Below the pieces are notes generated by a model. That model was not told the origin of the DNA. It searched no databases and saw nothing but the letters and a program-made list of their open reading frames with translations. Below, piece by piece: positions 39,509-50,128 of a stretch of 64,000 nucleotides of DNA. The DNA is taken from the NCBI GenBank assembly GCA_014860805.1, contig JACZJB010000136.1, forward strand, positions 1 to 64,000, in the 5' to 3' direction. Numbering within the stretch: position 1 is the first letter of the stretch; each line of letters opens with the position of its first letter. Source of the stretch: Anaerolineales bacterium (GTDB lineage Bacteria > Chloroflexota > Anaerolineae > Anaerolineales > Villigracilaceae). The position numbers and the translations under genes are program-made.

Positions 39509-40501
39509 TTATCCTGGGTACCAAACCTTGCGTGGATCGTCTTCCGCCCGCACATAATCGAATGCGGCGTCGACCATCTTTTTCAAGTCGTATTCAGGTC
39601 GCCAGCCGAGTAAAAACCTTGCTTTTGTGTTGTCGAGCCACGTGGAGTGGAATTCGGTTTTGATCCCCACGGTGGGGAAGCCGCGAGTTGAATTCAAATA
39701 CTTACCCATCTCGCCGTAGTCCACAGGTTCGTCCATGCAGATGTTGAAGAGTTGCTGGCGGGCTTTGGGGTGGTCGATGGCAGCCAGGATTGCACTTACC
39801 AAATCGTCAACGTGGACAAAGTTTCGTTTAACGGGAACAGCTTCCAGATTAAGCATGATCGGGATGGTCTGCGTCCGCACGTATTCATCTGCAGTTTTCT
39901 CATCCATAAAATCACGCCAACGCGGACCGCCGAAGACATCCTCTCCGAACGAGAGTTGATATTTGAAATCATCCTTCTCCATGATCCACGGCGCGCGCAG
40001 ACAACATCCATTCAAGTTGTATTGGATGTAGTATTGCTCAAGCATGACTTCTTCGAGAACTTTGGAGAGTGCGTAACAACCCTGATACGCGGAATGTTTT
40101 TGCGTTTCAGTGACGGGGATGGGATGCGGATAAACGAAGTGCCCGATGCCCGCATCGCCGCCGACCATGATGAACTGCTTGAAAGTCTTGCTGGTACGGC
40201 AGGCTTCAAGCAGCCAGAAGAGACCTTTGACCGCCACGTCCATAATTTGCTCAGGCGTCTCTTTGACGGTTGCAAGATGCAGCACATGCGTCACGCCATC
40301 CATCGCTTTTTCGACAAGGTCGCGATGTTCGATGGAGCCGTGGATGTTTTGGATTCGTGGATGAGGGGGAAGTTCGCGGTTGTGGCACAAGGCGCGAACC
40401 GTGAACGAATTGAATTTGGAATCTGCCAGCATGCGATTGATAAAGGTCTGTCCCACCTTGCCTGTTGCGCCTGTTACAAGAACGATCTCAGAGTTAGGCA
40501 T
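39509..40501 (-). CDS. NAD(P)-dependent epimerase/dehydratase (extended SDR)
   Basis: 'EIVLVTGATGKVGQTFINRML', 'VTHVLHLATVKETP', 'YALSKVLEEVMLEQY'. Confidence 0.88.
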   Translation of the reverse strand: MPNSEIVLVTGATGKVGQTFINRMLADSKFNSFTVRALCHNRELPPHPRIQNIHGSIEHRDLVEKAMDGVTHVLHLATVKETPEQIMDVAVKGLFWLLEACRTSKTFKQFIMVGGDAGIGHFVYPHPIPVTETQKHSAYQGCYALSKVLEEVMLEQYYIQYNLNGCCLRAPWIMEKDDFKYQLSFGEDVFGGPRWRDFMDEKTADEYVRTQTIPIMLNLEAVPVKRNFVHVDDLVSAILAAIDHPKARQQLFNICMDEPVDYGEMGKYLNSTRGFPTVGIKTEFHSTWLDNTKARFLLGWRPEYDLKKMVDAAFDYVRAEDDPRKVWYPG

Positions 40502-40504
40502 CTT

Positions 40505-41677
40505 TTATTCCTGACATTTCGTCCATTGCCCATTGTTTTTGCTGGATGCGATGGCGCTGAAGACAAATTTCAAAGTCATCAAGCCGTCGAACGAGTTCGG
40601 GAAATACATTGCTAAGGGATCGGGAGTCTTCCCTGACCTCCTGGCGGCAATCGCTTCTGCTGCATCAGAATAGATATTTGCAAAGCCTTCATGAAATCCT
40701 TCGGGATGTCCTGCCACGATGCGGGATGAATGTTTTGACAAGGGCAATGTGCCAGGTCCATTGGGGGTTCTGTTTTGTGACGGCGCACCCAGCGGCTTGA
40801 AGGTCAACGCCTGCGGGAATTCCTGCATCCATTCCAGCGAGCCTTTCGTGCCGCTCACGCGAATCCGCAGACAATTTTCCACGCCCGCAGCAGCTTGTGT
40901 TACCCAATAACTTCCGCGCGCGCCGTTATCGAAGCGTAATAACGCGCCGCCATAATCGTGTACCGCCCTGTTCGGCACGATGTTGCCAATCTCCGCGGCA
41001 ACCTCTGCAATTTCAAGTCCAGTAACGAAGCGCACCAGATTATGCGCGTGCGAACCGATATCGCCCATTACGAGGGATGGACCTCCGCGAACGGGATCGA
41101 ATCTCCACGACTCGGACGGATCAGGCTTGCTTTCATCTGCTTTGCCGCCTTGAACATATTCCACCTGAATGAGTCGAATCGTGCCAAGCTGCCCATCTGC
41201 GACCATTGCTTTCGCCTGCCGCACCATCGGATAGCCCGTGTAGTTGTGAGTGAGGCAGAAGACCAGATCCGTCTCCAGCACTTTTTTATGCAGGGTCTCT
41301 GCTTCTTCGAGCGTATTGGTCATTGGCTTGTCACAGATGACGTCAAAGCCGCGTTCCAACGCCCACATGGCATAATCAAAGTGGCTGTCATTTGGAGTCA
41401 TGATGGCGATCACATCCGCGCCGTCTTTGCGTGCGGCTTCACCATCCAGCATTTCTTTGACGCTTGCGTAAAGGCGATTGGGATCCAGCCCCAGTTCCAG
41501 CGCATCTTTTTTTGATTTTTCAAGATTGGAAGAGAATATTCCAGTCACGATTTCGTAACGGTCATCGAGCCGCGCCGCCTGTCGGTGCATTGCACCGATG
41601 AAGGATCCAGACCCGCCGCCGATAACAGCCAATCGCAGTCTGCGCCCCAACATGTCAATCACTGGATTCAAAGACAT
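40505..41677 (-). CDS. Gfo/Idh/MocA-family oxidoreductase
   Basis: 'LRLAVIGGGSGSFIGAMHRQAARLDDRYEIVTGIFSSN', 'GADVIAIMTPNDSHFDYAMWALERGFDVICDKPMTNTLEEAE'. Confidence 0.93.
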   Translation of the reverse strand: MSLNPVIDMLGRRLRLAVIGGGSGSFIGAMHRQAARLDDRYEIVTGIFSSNLEKSKKDALELGLDPNRLYASVKEMLDGEAARKDGADVIAIMTPNDSHFDYAMWALERGFDVICDKPMTNTLEEAETLHKKVLETDLVFCLTHNYTGYPMVRQAKAMVADGQLGTIRLIQVEYVQGGKADESKPDPSESWRFDPVRGGPSLVMGDIGSHAHNLVRFVTGLEIAEVAAEIGNIVPNRAVHDYGGALLRFDNGARGSYWVTQAAAGVENCLRIRVSGTKGSLEWMQEFPQALTFKPLGAPSQNRTPNGPGTLPLSKHSSRIVAGHPEGFHEGFANIYSDAAEAIAARRSGKTPDPLAMYFPNSFDGLMTLKFVFSAIASSKNNGQWTKCQE

Positions 41678-41678
41678 C

Positions 41679-42146
41679 TTATTTCTCCTTTGCTAAAAAT
41701 GTGCGGATCGATTCAACAACCAATTTGTGGTCTTCTTCCTGCGGCAAGCCAGAGACGGTAATCGTCCCTACCATGCCTGTGCCTTTGACGAAAATGGGGA
41801 AGCAGCCCCCATGCGCGGCAAATTCACTTTCAGGGATGAGATAACTTTCTTCGATACTCCTGCCTTTGCTCTTTAGCAATTGCCCCATGTAGAAAGAACT
41901 GTGGCCAAAGCGATTCACCAAACGGACTTTTCGTTTGACCCACTCGTCATTGTCCGCGGCAGTGCCGCGCATGCTGGCATGAAACAGTTGATGTGCTCCG
42001 CGTTGAATATCAATCGTGACGGGGATGTTCTCACGCATCGCATGCTCCGCCATCTGACTGCCGATCTGCCAGGCTGTGGCTTCATTGAAATTTGTGAACT
42101 GAAGTTCCTGTTCTTCCTGTAGCAATTCCACTAGGATGTCATCCAT
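41679..42146 (-). CDS. UPF0303/HbpS-GlcG-like protein
   Basis: 'AWQIGSQMAEHAMRENIPVTIDIQRGAHQLFHASMRGTAADNDEWVKRKVRLVNRFGHSSFYMG...HGGCFPIFVKGTGMVGTITVSGLPQEEDHKLVVESI'. Confidence 0.8.
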   Translation of the reverse strand: MDDILVELLQEEQELQFTNFNEATAWQIGSQMAEHAMRENIPVTIDIQRGAHQLFHASMRGTAADNDEWVKRKVRLVNRFGHSSFYMGQLLKSKGRSIEESYLIPESEFAAHGGCFPIFVKGTGMVGTITVSGLPQEEDHKLVVESIRTFLAKEK

Positions 42147-42256
42147 GTGCTTTGTCCTTTGGCAATACAACACTTACGAAAACTCAATTCGCTTTAGTCA
42201 ATACACAAATATATTATTTTGTGAAAATTTACTACTTAATGATGAAGACTTTCGCC

Positions 42257-42293
42257 AAAAAGGAAAGCAGTTGAGTGAACTGCTTTCCTTTGA
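42257..42293 (-). terminator. Hairpin terminator downstream of the ABC permease gene
   Basis: aaaggaaagcagtt-gagtg-aactgctttccttt perfect 14-bp stem. Confidence 0.8.
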
Positions 42294-42307
42294 TGTGTTT
42301 GCTTTAC

Positions 42308-43471
42308 TTATGCGCTCTTGTTCTTATTGTAGACGTCAAATAAAACCGCAAGCAACAACACGATACCTTTGACAACCTTCTGCCAATCGATTCCAACGCC
42401 CATGATGGACATGCCGTTGTTCAAAACGCCGATGAGAAAAGCGCCTACCACTGCGCCGATAACTTTACCGACCCCCCCGGTAGGCGATGCGCCCCCGATG
42501 AAACAGGCGGCAATTACGTCTAGCTCCATACCATCCCCGGCATTGGGCGTGGAGCTATTTAAGCGGGCCGCAACGATCAAACCTGCCAAGGCGGCGAGAA
42601 CACCCATGTTGACAAACGTATAAAATAACAAGCGTGTCGTATTGACACCTGAGAGCATGGCAGCCTTTACATTACCGCCCATTGCATAAATACGGCGACC
42701 TATTACTGTCTGGCTGGTCATAAAAGCATAAGCCGCGATCAGCACAAAAAGGAGGACGAGCACATTTGGAAGACCCTTATAGGAAGCCATCAAATAGCAT
42801 AAGCCCATGACCGCCCCAGTAATGGCAATATTTTTGACAACAAAAAAATAGAAAGGTGTTACCTCAAATCCATATTTTTGCTGATTTTTTCTTGTCCGCA
42901 GATCCAGCCATATTAATAAAACTGAAAGTATCACCCCGATCAGGATGGTTGTAATATGGAGTCCTTCGCTGTTAAAAATATCTGGAATAAATCCGGAGCT
43001 GATATTTTGAAATCCTCTCGGAAAAGGTCCTACTGACTCTCCCTGAAGCAAAGCGATTGTCAATCCTCGAAATATCAAAAAGCCTGCTAACGTAACAATG
43101 AAGGCTGGGATTTTTAAGTACGCAACCCAATAGCCTTGAAAGGCGCCAATTGCCGCGCCGAGCAGCAGGGAAATCGCAACAACTAAAACCCAATTAACAT
43201 CGTATCTTACTATCAGCACGCCAGCAAGCGCGCCAACAACGGCGACAACAGACCCCACGGATAAGTCGATCCAGCCAGAAACAATAATTAACAGCATACC
43301 CAGGGCCATGGTGATGACATAACTGTTCTGCAGAACAAGGTTGGTTATATTCACGGGCTTAAATAGCACGCCCTTGGTCTGAACCTGGAAGAACACCATG
43401 ACCGCAATTAGCGCGATCAACATGCCATATTCGCGAACATTATTCTTGAAAAGAGTTGTCAGGGTTTTCAT
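42308..43471 (-). CDS. mmsB: Multiple-monosaccharide ABC transporter permease (GguB/XylH-like)
   Basis: '[31 protein letters not shown]', '[26 protein letters not shown]', '[42 protein letters not shown]'. Confidence 0.92.
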   Translation of the reverse strand: MKTLTTLFKNNVREYGMLIALIAVMVFFQVQTKGVLFKPVNITNLVLQNSYVITMALGMLLIIVSGWIDLSVGSVVAVVGALAGVLIVRYDVNWVLVVAISLLLGAAIGAFQGYWVAYLKIPAFIVTLAGFLIFRGLTIALLQGESVGPFPRGFQNISSGFIPDIFNSEGLHITTILIGVILSVLLIWLDLRTRKNQQKYGFEVTPFYFFVVKNIAITGAVMGLCYLMASYKGLPNVLVLLFVLIAAYAFMTSQTVIGRRIYAMGGNVKAAMLSGVNTTRLLFYTFVNMGVLAALAGLIVAARLNSSTPNAGDGMELDVIAACFIGGASPTGGVGKVIGAVVGAFLIGVLNNGMSIMGVGIDWQKVVKGIVLLLAVLFDVYNKNKSA

Positions 43472-45009
43472 TGTGCCATTACCTCTTGTTGTGTCATAAT
43501 GTACTTCATTACTTTTTCTTGAGATGCTTCGCTGGCCGGCATTTCGCCGACGACTTTACCGTCGCGCATTACATAAACACGATCACAAACCCCCAAAATC
43601 TCCGGCAATTCTGATGAAATCAGGATGATCCCTTTTCCTTCACTAGCCAGACGATTAATGATGGTGTAAATCTCATATTTCGCTCCAACATCAATACCGC
43701 GTGTGGGCTCGTCAAGAATCAGGATTTCCGGACTTGCAAACAGCCATTTACTGAGCACAACTTTTTGTTGATTGCCGCCGGAAAGATTAAGAGCCAATTG
43801 CTGAATACTGGAACACTTAATATTAAGTTTATCCCGATATTCACCGGTAACCCTCATTTCTTGAGGCTCATTGATCACTTGACGGGTGGAAATTTCTTCA
43901 AGATTCGCCAAAGTGATGTTATTTTTGACCTCCTGGATCAGGATCAGCCCATACGCTTTGCGGTCTTCCGTTGCGTAAGCGATTCCGTTGGAAATAGCTT
44001 TATCGATGGTGCTGATGTCTATTTCCTTCCCGTGTTTATAAGCTTTGCCGCTGATACGTGTGCCATATGCGCGGCCAAAAATACTCATCGCCAGTTCAGT
44101 TCTCCCAGCTCCCATTAACCCAGAAATTCCAACAACTTCGCCCTTGCGGACGGAAATATTTACATTAGTACTTACTTTTCGATCTTCGTGAATCGGGTGA
44201 TATACGTTCCAATCACGCACTTCGAAAACAACATCCCCAATATTCCTTTCACGCGGCGGGAAGCGGTGTGTCATATCGCGACCTACCATGCCGCGAATAA
44301 TACGGTCTTCTGTAATATTATCTTTCTTGCAATCCAAGGTCTCAATTGTGGAGCCGTCGCGAAGGATCGTGATGGAATCAGCCACTTTGTTGACCTCGCT
44401 TAATTTATGAGAAATTAAAATTGAGGAAATCCCATGCTCTTTGAGCTGAAGCAATAAACCAAGCAGTTTCTCGCTGTCACTTTCATTTAATGATGCTGTA
44501 GGTTCGTCCAAAATAAGAAGCTTAACTTCTTTTGCTAGTGCTTTGGCAATTTCAACCAATTGTTGTTTGCCCACACCCATATTTGTAATTAATGTAGTGG
44601 GCGGCTCGTGCAAACCCACTCTCTCCAGCAATTCTGCGGTTTTGGAAATGGATTCGTTCCAATCAATTACACCGTTTTTAGCGCGCTCATTACCGAGAAA
44701 CAGGTTTTCAGCGATGGAAAGAAAAGGAATCAATGCAAGTTCCTGATGGATGATGACAAGTCCAACTTTTTCAGATTCGGTGATGTCTCGAAACCGACAT
44801 TCCTTGCCTTGAAAATAGATTTCCCCTTCATATGTGCCGTATGGATATATGCCACTTAACACATTCATCAGGGTCGATTTTCCCGCTCCGTTTTCTCCCA
44901 CCAGAGCATGGATCTCTCCCTGCGTCACGCTAAAACTCACATTATTAAGCGCTTTTACGCCGGGAAAAGTTTTTGTGATGTTGCGCATTTCCAAAATGAC
45001 GTCAGACAT
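43468..45009 (-). CDS. mmsA: Multiple-monosaccharide ABC transporter ATP-binding protein (GguA/XylG-like)
   Basis: Two ABC cassettes: '[20 protein letters not shown]', '[14 protein letters not shown]', '[42 protein letters not shown]'. Confidence 0.95.
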   Translation of the reverse strand: MSDVILEMRNITKTFPGVKALNNVSFSVTQGEIHALVGENGAGKSTLMNVLSGIYPYGTYEGEIYFQGKECRFRDITESEKVGLVIIHQELALIPFLSIAENLFLGNERAKNGVIDWNESISKTAELLERVGLHEPPTTLITNMGVGKQQLVEIAKALAKEVKLLILDEPTASLNESDSEKLLGLLLQLKEHGISSILISHKLSEVNKVADSITILRDGSTIETLDCKKDNITEDRIIRGMVGRDMTHRFPPRERNIGDVVFEVRDWNVYHPIHEDRKVSTNVNISVRKGEVVGISGLMGAGRTELAMSIFGRAYGTRISGKAYKHGKEIDISTIDKAISNGIAYATEDRKAYGLILIQEVKNNITLANLEEISTRQVINEPQEMRVTGEYRDKLNIKCSSIQQLALNLSGGNQQKVVLSKWLFASPEILILDEPTRGIDVGAKYEIYTIINRLASEGKGIILISSELPEILGVCDRVYVMRDGKVVGEMPASEASQEKVMKYIMTQQEVMAQ

Positions 45010-45125
45010 ATTATTCTCGTCCTTGTTTTGTATGGGGTGATAAATGGCAAACTCGTTGACCTTATTTTAACTTAAATTCTTATAGACTGAAATAAATATC
45101 GAACTATTTAGTTGTAAAGCAAGAT

Positions 45126-45157
45126 GGTGCGTGAGAATATTTCTACTCTCACGCACC
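45126..45157 (-). terminator. Intercistronic hairpin between substrate-binding protein and ATPase genes
   Basis: ggtgcgtgaga...tctcacgcacc inverted repeat in the chvE-mmsA gap. Confidence 0.65.
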
Positions 45158-45170
45158 ACGGAAAAACCAC

Positions 45171-46268
45171 TTACTTCAGATCTTCAGCCTTGATGTAGCC
45201 GCTGTCTACCAGTTCTTTCTGATAGTTGTTGATATCAATGCTGATGGGTACCAACAAGTAGGAAGGTACAACCTTGACGAGGTTGTCATAGGTCGTGGTG
45301 TCGTTGATCTCAACCGTTTCGCCCTTCAGAGCCTGGTCAGCCATCTTGGCAGCCTGCTTGGCAAGAACGCGGGTGTCCTTGAACACGGTATAGGTTTGTT
45401 CGCCGGCGATGATCGACTTGACGGAGGCAACTTCTGCATCCTGGCCGGTTACAACAGGGCACGGCAGTTCAGGTGTGCAGTAACCAACGCCCTTGAGAGA
45501 GGAGAGGATACCGATGCTAAGACCATCGTAGGGGGAGAGAACCGCATCCACACGTTTGTCGGTGTAGTACGCGCTCAAAAGATTGTCCATGCGAGCCTGG
45601 GCAGTCGCAGCGAGCCAGCGCAGAGTACCGACTTTGTCCATGCCCATTTGACCACTTTGGATGACGATCGTGCCGTCGTCGATGAAGGGTTGGATGACGG
45701 ACATGGCGCCATCATAGAAGTAGAAAGCGTTCGTGTCGTCGGGGGAGCCGCCGAAGAGTTCGACGTTGAAGGGACCAACGCCAGCGGGGGCTTTTTCGCC
45801 GGGTTTCAGGCCAAGGCCTTCGAGGAGCTGAGTGCCCTGGATGACGCCGACGCCGAAGTTATCGAAAGTGGCATAGTAATCGACATTCGCCGTCTTGGTG
45901 ATCAGGCGGTCGTAGGAAATTACGATGGCGCCGCTATCATGAGCCTTCTGGAGAACATCAGAGAGGGTTGTGCCATCGATGGCTGCAATCACAAGAACCT
46001 TGGCGCCCTTGGTGACCATGTTTTCGATCTGGGCAAGCTGGTTGGGGATGTCATTGTCAGCAAATTGCAGGTCAGTTTCGTACCCCATGGCCTCGAATTC
46101 TTTGACCATGCTCTCGCCGTCAGAGATCCAGCGAGTTGAACTCTTGGTGGGCATGGAAATACCAACCAGTTTCTTTTCAGACGCAGCAGAGCCAGCGCCA
46201 CAAGCCGAGAGTACAAGGCTGGCCAGCATCACTACTGCCAAAAGTTTATAAAGCAAGTTCTTGGACAT
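45171..46268 (-). CDS. chvE: Sugar ABC transporter substrate-binding lipoprotein (ChvE-like)
   Basis: Lipobox '[12 protein letters not shown]'; '[89 protein letters not shown]'; RBS aggagaa. Confidence 0.93.
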   Translation of the reverse strand: MSKNLLYKLLAVVMLASLVLSACGAGSAASEKKLVGISMPTKSSTRWISDGESMVKEFEAMGYETDLQFADNDIPNQLAQIENMVTKGAKVLVIAAIDGTTLSDVLQKAHDSGAIVISYDRLITKTANVDYYATFDNFGVGVIQGTQLLEGLGLKPGEKAPAGVGPFNVELFGGSPDDTNAFYFYDGAMSVIQPFIDDGTIVIQSGQMGMDKVGTLRWLAATAQARMDNLLSAYYTDKRVDAVLSPYDGLSIGILSSLKGVGYCTPELPCPVVTGQDAEVASVKSIIAGEQTYTVFKDTRVLAKQAAKMADQALKGETVEINDTTTYDNLVKVVPSYLLVPISIDINNYQKELVDSGYIKAEDLK

Positions 46269-46494
46269 TTCTTCTCCTTGATTAATAGGTGACTGTTTAT
46301 TGGCGTACTGATTTAGAAAAGACAAAAATCGTTGCCAAAAAATACACGATTATCTTTTCTCGGAGCGTGCACATCAAACGCCAATCGACCTATGTGCACT
46401 TCCTTCTTGCCAAACCCTTTCACTTCCCTTTTGCCTCACCTCCTTGCTTTTTAGTTTCTTCACGATATCGAATGAAAGAACGGGATGAAAAAAC

Positions 46495-47538
46495 TCAAAC
46501 CCGCTTCGTACTTTCACGAACAATCAGGGTGGGTTGTATGAACCTTGATTGTGCAATGACAGATTGATTCCCCTGCCGCGCCTGAATCATTTCCACTATG
46601 CTTTGCACGGCTTGTTCTCCAAGCATTTGGAGATCTTGAGAGATGGTTGTCAGGGCGGGGTAAAAATATGCCGATTCAGGAATATTGTCAAAACCAATAA
46701 CAGCTAATTGATCAGGGATCGATATGTTCCGTCGGTGGGCCTCACGCAAAACACCCAAAGCCATTTGATCGTTGGCGACAAAAACCGCATCCATTTGTGG
46801 GAACGCTTCAAGCAGCTGAATGAATGCCTGATCTCCGCTGGCCGATGACCAATTTCCCTCGGTGCAGTGCTGATCTGAAGCATCCATAGCCATCTTGAGC
46901 AGTGTTTCGCGCCAGCCGCGCTTGCGCTCATCAGCTTCCCACCATGCCAATGGGCCTGAAATATGCCCTATATTTTTTCGTCCGCAGTCCAGCAGATGCT
47001 GTACAGCCAACACACCGCCTTGATAATTATCTGTTGCAACACTGGAGATGCCGCTGCGCGGTTCCATTGCAAGGAATAGAACCGGTACAGGGATTTTTCC
47101 AAGGCGCTCGTCAAGCCAGTTATGATTTTCTCCGATCTCCGGAGCAACCCATAATATTCCATCCACCTGACGGGCCAAGAGTGAGTCGATTACATCATCT
47201 ATTCTATTTGTATCGAAATTATCGATTTCTTTCATCAAAAGCATGTAACCGAGTTCATCCGCTTTATCGGCAATGCCGTTGAGAGTTCGAGACGGTCCAA
47301 TATATTTGAGACCAAATGTGACGACCCCCAGGGTATAACTGCGTTGTTGACTTAGACTGCGTGCAAGGGTGCTGGGGCGGTAGTTCAATTCCTCAACCAC
47401 AGCTTCCACACGCTGACGGGTCTCTTCTGAAACGTACGAAAACTTATTCATCACACGCGAAACGGTTTGGGTGGATACCCCGGCTGCCTGCGCTACATCC
47501 TTAATCGTGATGCGCTTTCTTCTTTCAGAAGGGATCAA
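46495..47538 (-). CDS. LacI-family transcriptional regulator
   Basis: 'RITIKDVAQAAGVSTQTVSRVMNKFSYVSEETRQRVEAVVEELNYRPSTLARSLSQQRSYTLGVVT'. Confidence 0.95.
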   Translation of the reverse strand: MIPSERRKRITIKDVAQAAGVSTQTVSRVMNKFSYVSEETRQRVEAVVEELNYRPSTLARSLSQQRSYTLGVVTFGLKYIGPSRTLNGIADKADELGYMLLMKEIDNFDTNRIDDVIDSLLARQVDGILWVAPEIGENHNWLDERLGKIPVPVLFLAMEPRSGISSVATDNYQGGVLAVQHLLDCGRKNIGHISGPLAWWEADERKRGWRETLLKMAMDASDQHCTEGNWSSASGDQAFIQLLEAFPQMDAVFVANDQMALGVLREAHRRNISIPDQLAVIGFDNIPESAYFYPALTTISQDLQMLGEQAVQSIVEMIQARQGNQSVIAQSRFIQPTLIVRESTKRV

Positions 47539-47557
47539 GGTATTATCCTTTTGGGTA

Positions 47558-47587
47558 ATGTTATCGATAACATGTTATCGATAACAT
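47558..47587. promoter_or_regulatory. Pair of perfect 16-bp palindromes (putative LacI-family operators)
   Basis: ATGTTATCGATAACAT at 47558-47573 and again at 47572-47587, immediately upstream of the lacI-type gene. Confidence 0.8.
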
Positions 47588-47660
47588 AATAACAAAAATG
47601 TTAACCAAAGTCAAGTGGAAGTTAATCCTTTTTCCCCCCGCAAAACAGAAAAGCGTCCCT

Positions 47661-48725
47661 CTAGCAAATTCTCGGCAGCATCTCGCCAGCTAGCATATCC
47701 ACGATGCGGGTACTACCCAACGCGGTCTTGAGCAAAACCCGTCCGCGAGGCTCAGCAGTGACTTCACCGATGATGACCGCGCCTTCGCCGTATTTTGTGG
47801 CATGCATGGCAGCCAACACTTTCTCCGCATCTTCGCGGGCAACCATCATCACCAACTTGCCTTCGTTGGCAATGTATAACGGGTCGAATCCAAGCATCTC
47901 GCAAGCCGCAGCAACTTCCGGGTGGACGGGAAGCGTTTCTTCGTTCAGCAGAATCCCCATGTTGGATTGAGTCGCGATTTCGTTGAGCGTGGTTGCCAAT
48001 CCGCCGCGTGTGGGATCGCGCAGCACATGCACATTGCTGCTTGCATCCAAAATGGCATCGATCAAATGATTGAGCGGAGCGACGTCACTTTGCAGGCTGG
48101 ATTGGAATCCCAACTCGCCGCGCGCGGCCAAAACTGCAATGCCGTGATCACCGATCGAACCAGACAGGATAACTGCATCGCCATCTTTGGCATTCGCGCC
48201 GCTGATGGAAACTCCCTCGCGTACCACGCCGACACCAGCTGTGGTGATGTACAGCCCGTCCGCTTTTCCTTTTTGCACAACCTTGGTATCGCCCGCCACG
48301 ATCTGCACACCCGCTTCATCTGCCGCGGACTTCATCGAAGCTACCACCTGCCTGAGCGTTTCCATCGGCAGACCTTCTTCAAGGATAAACCCCGCAGTCA
48401 AATACAACGGCTTCGCGCCCAGCATCGCCACGTCATTGACCGTGCCGCAGACTGCCAGTTTGCCAATATCTCCACCGGGGAAGAACAGCGGATAGACCAC
48501 ATGCGCATCTGTGCTGATGGCGAGATTTGCATGCAAGTTTGACTCAACCCGCGCCGCATCATCGCCCGCACGCAAAGCAGGATTGTCAAATGCAGACATG
48601 AACGCCTTTTGGATCAACTGTTGACTCATCCGTCCGCCCGCGCCATGCCCCATCACGATCTGCTCGTTATGAGTCAATGATGGAGCACATACCGCGCCTT
48701 CGATGTTGATCGTTTCGTCAGTCAT
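47661..48725 (-). CDS. hypE: Hydrogenase expression/formation protein HypE
   Basis: 'MGHGAGGRMSQQLIQKAF', 'RDPTRGGLATTLNEIA', C-terminal 'EMLPRIC' with terminal Cys. Confidence 0.95.
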   Translation of the reverse strand: MTDETINIEGAVCAPSLTHNEQIVMGHGAGGRMSQQLIQKAFMSAFDNPALRAGDDAARVESNLHANLAISTDAHVVYPLFFPGGDIGKLAVCGTVNDVAMLGAKPLYLTAGFILEEGLPMETLRQVVASMKSAADEAGVQIVAGDTKVVQKGKADGLYITTAGVGVVREGVSISGANAKDGDAVILSGSIGDHGIAVLAARGELGFQSSLQSDVAPLNHLIDAILDASSNVHVLRDPTRGGLATTLNEIATQSNMGILLNEETLPVHPEVAAACEMLGFDPLYIANEGKLVMMVAREDAEKVLAAMHATKYGEGAVIIGEVTAEPRGRVLLKTALGSTRIVDMLAGEMLPRIC

Positions 48726-48790
48726 AAAAAAACCTCATTCAAGGAAAGTAGTGAGTGAACTTTTTCCACTTCCTACTTTCTACTCGCTAT

Positions 48791-49873
48791 TTATCTTCCA
48801 TACTTGTAATATGCCGCGCAAGCCCCTTCGGACGAGACCATTGTCGCGCCGAGCGGATTTTCTGTCGTGCATTCCCTGCCAAACGCGGGACAATCGTGCG
48901 GCTTCTTCAATCCCTGCAGGATTTGGCCTGCAATGCAAAGCGGAGATTCCTTCGTGTGGATGTCGCCGACGTTGAAACGCTTCTCAGCGTTGAATTCGTC
49001 GAACTCAGGCCGCAGACACCAGCCGCTCATCGGAATTTCGCCAATGCCGCGCCATTTGCGGTCACATTCCATGAACACTTTGTGGATGGCATCCTGTGCG
49101 GGTTTCAGACCTTCAAAGGTCACCGCGCGGGAATACGCATTTCCAATTTCAACTTTACCCGCTTCGAGCAATTGGACAGTTGTCAAAATCCCCTGCACGA
49201 TGTCGAGCGGCTCAAAGCCAGTCACCACCATCGGGATCTTGAACTCTTCCAGCAGCGGCGGGTATTCGTGATAGCCCATCACTGCATTGACGTGCCCCGC
49301 AAGCAAAAATCCCTGCACGCGGTTGTGCGGCGAACCCAAAATTGCCTTCATGGCAGGCGGAACGCGCACATGTGACACCAGCACGGAGTAATTCTTCAAT
49401 CCGAGCCGTTGCGCCTGCAAGACGCTCATTACATTCGGCGGGGCGGTAGTTTCAAACCCGATCGCAAAAAACACAACCTGCTTATCGGGATTTTTCTCAG
49501 CCAATGCCACAGCATCCAGCGGAGAATAGACCACGCGCACATCCCCACCCTGTGCTTTCACAGAAAACAGGTCACGCCCAGAACCGGGCACGCGCAGCAT
49601 ATCGCCATACGAGCAGAAGATCACATTCGGCTGCGATGCAATTTCCAACGCCTTGTCGATCAACTCCAGCGGAGTCACACACACCGGGCAACCGGGACCA
49701 TGTACCAGTTCGATTTGAGGCGGAAGCAACTGGTCAATGCCATGACGCACGATCGCATGAGTCTGCCCGCCGCAAATTTCCATTAACGTCCACGGACGGG
49801 TTACGGTGCGCCGAATTTCTTCGATCACATTTTTTACCAGCGCCGCATCGCGGTATTCGGTCACGTACTTCAT
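48791..49873 (-). CDS. hypD: Hydrogenase formation protein HypD
   Basis: '[46 protein letters not shown]', '[20 protein letters not shown]', '[31 protein letters not shown]'. Confidence 0.97.
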   Translation of the reverse strand: MKYVTEYRDAALVKNVIEEIRRTVTRPWTLMEICGGQTHAIVRHGIDQLLPPQIELVHGPGCPVCVTPLELIDKALEIASQPNVIFCSYGDMLRVPGSGRDLFSVKAQGGDVRVVYSPLDAVALAEKNPDKQVVFFAIGFETTAPPNVMSVLQAQRLGLKNYSVLVSHVRVPPAMKAILGSPHNRVQGFLLAGHVNAVMGYHEYPPLLEEFKIPMVVTGFEPLDIVQGILTTVQLLEAGKVEIGNAYSRAVTFEGLKPAQDAIHKVFMECDRKWRGIGEIPMSGWCLRPEFDEFNAEKRFNVGDIHTKESPLCIAGQILQGLKKPHDCPAFGRECTTENPLGATMVSSEGACAAYYKYGR

Positions 49874-50127
49874 TAGGTTAGCTCGGGTCCCAACTCTTCT
49901 TCAATCGCCCCGATCTGCCGCAGCAGTTCAAGAGTTTCCAATGCTTCCGATTCGCTCAACAGGCTGATCGCAAACCCTACATGGATGATGCAATACTCGC
50001 CAACTTTTGCTTCGGGCACATAGTCCAAACAGGCTTCACGGAAGATCCCGCCGAAATCCACTTTCGCCATATGCAGTCCGTCTTTTTTGTACGTCTCAAC
50101 AATTTTTCCAGGCACGCCTAAACACAT
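49873..50127 (-). CDS. hypC: HypC/HybG/HupF chaperone
   Basis: '[47 protein letters not shown]'. Confidence 0.95.
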   Translation of the reverse strand: MCLGVPGKIVETYKKDGLHMAKVDFGGIFREACLDYVPEAKVGEYCIIHVGFAISLLSESEALETLELLRQIGAIEEELGPELT

Positions 50128-50128
50128 T

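Noticed and set aside
39752-40615. 287-aa plus-strand ORF opposite the SDR/Gfo genes
   Set aside because: Spans two well-supported minus-strand genes and their junction; no motifs.
45396-46139. 247-aa plus-strand ORF opposite the chvE-like gene
   Set aside because: Antisense to a clear substrate-binding lipoprotein; no recognisable domain.
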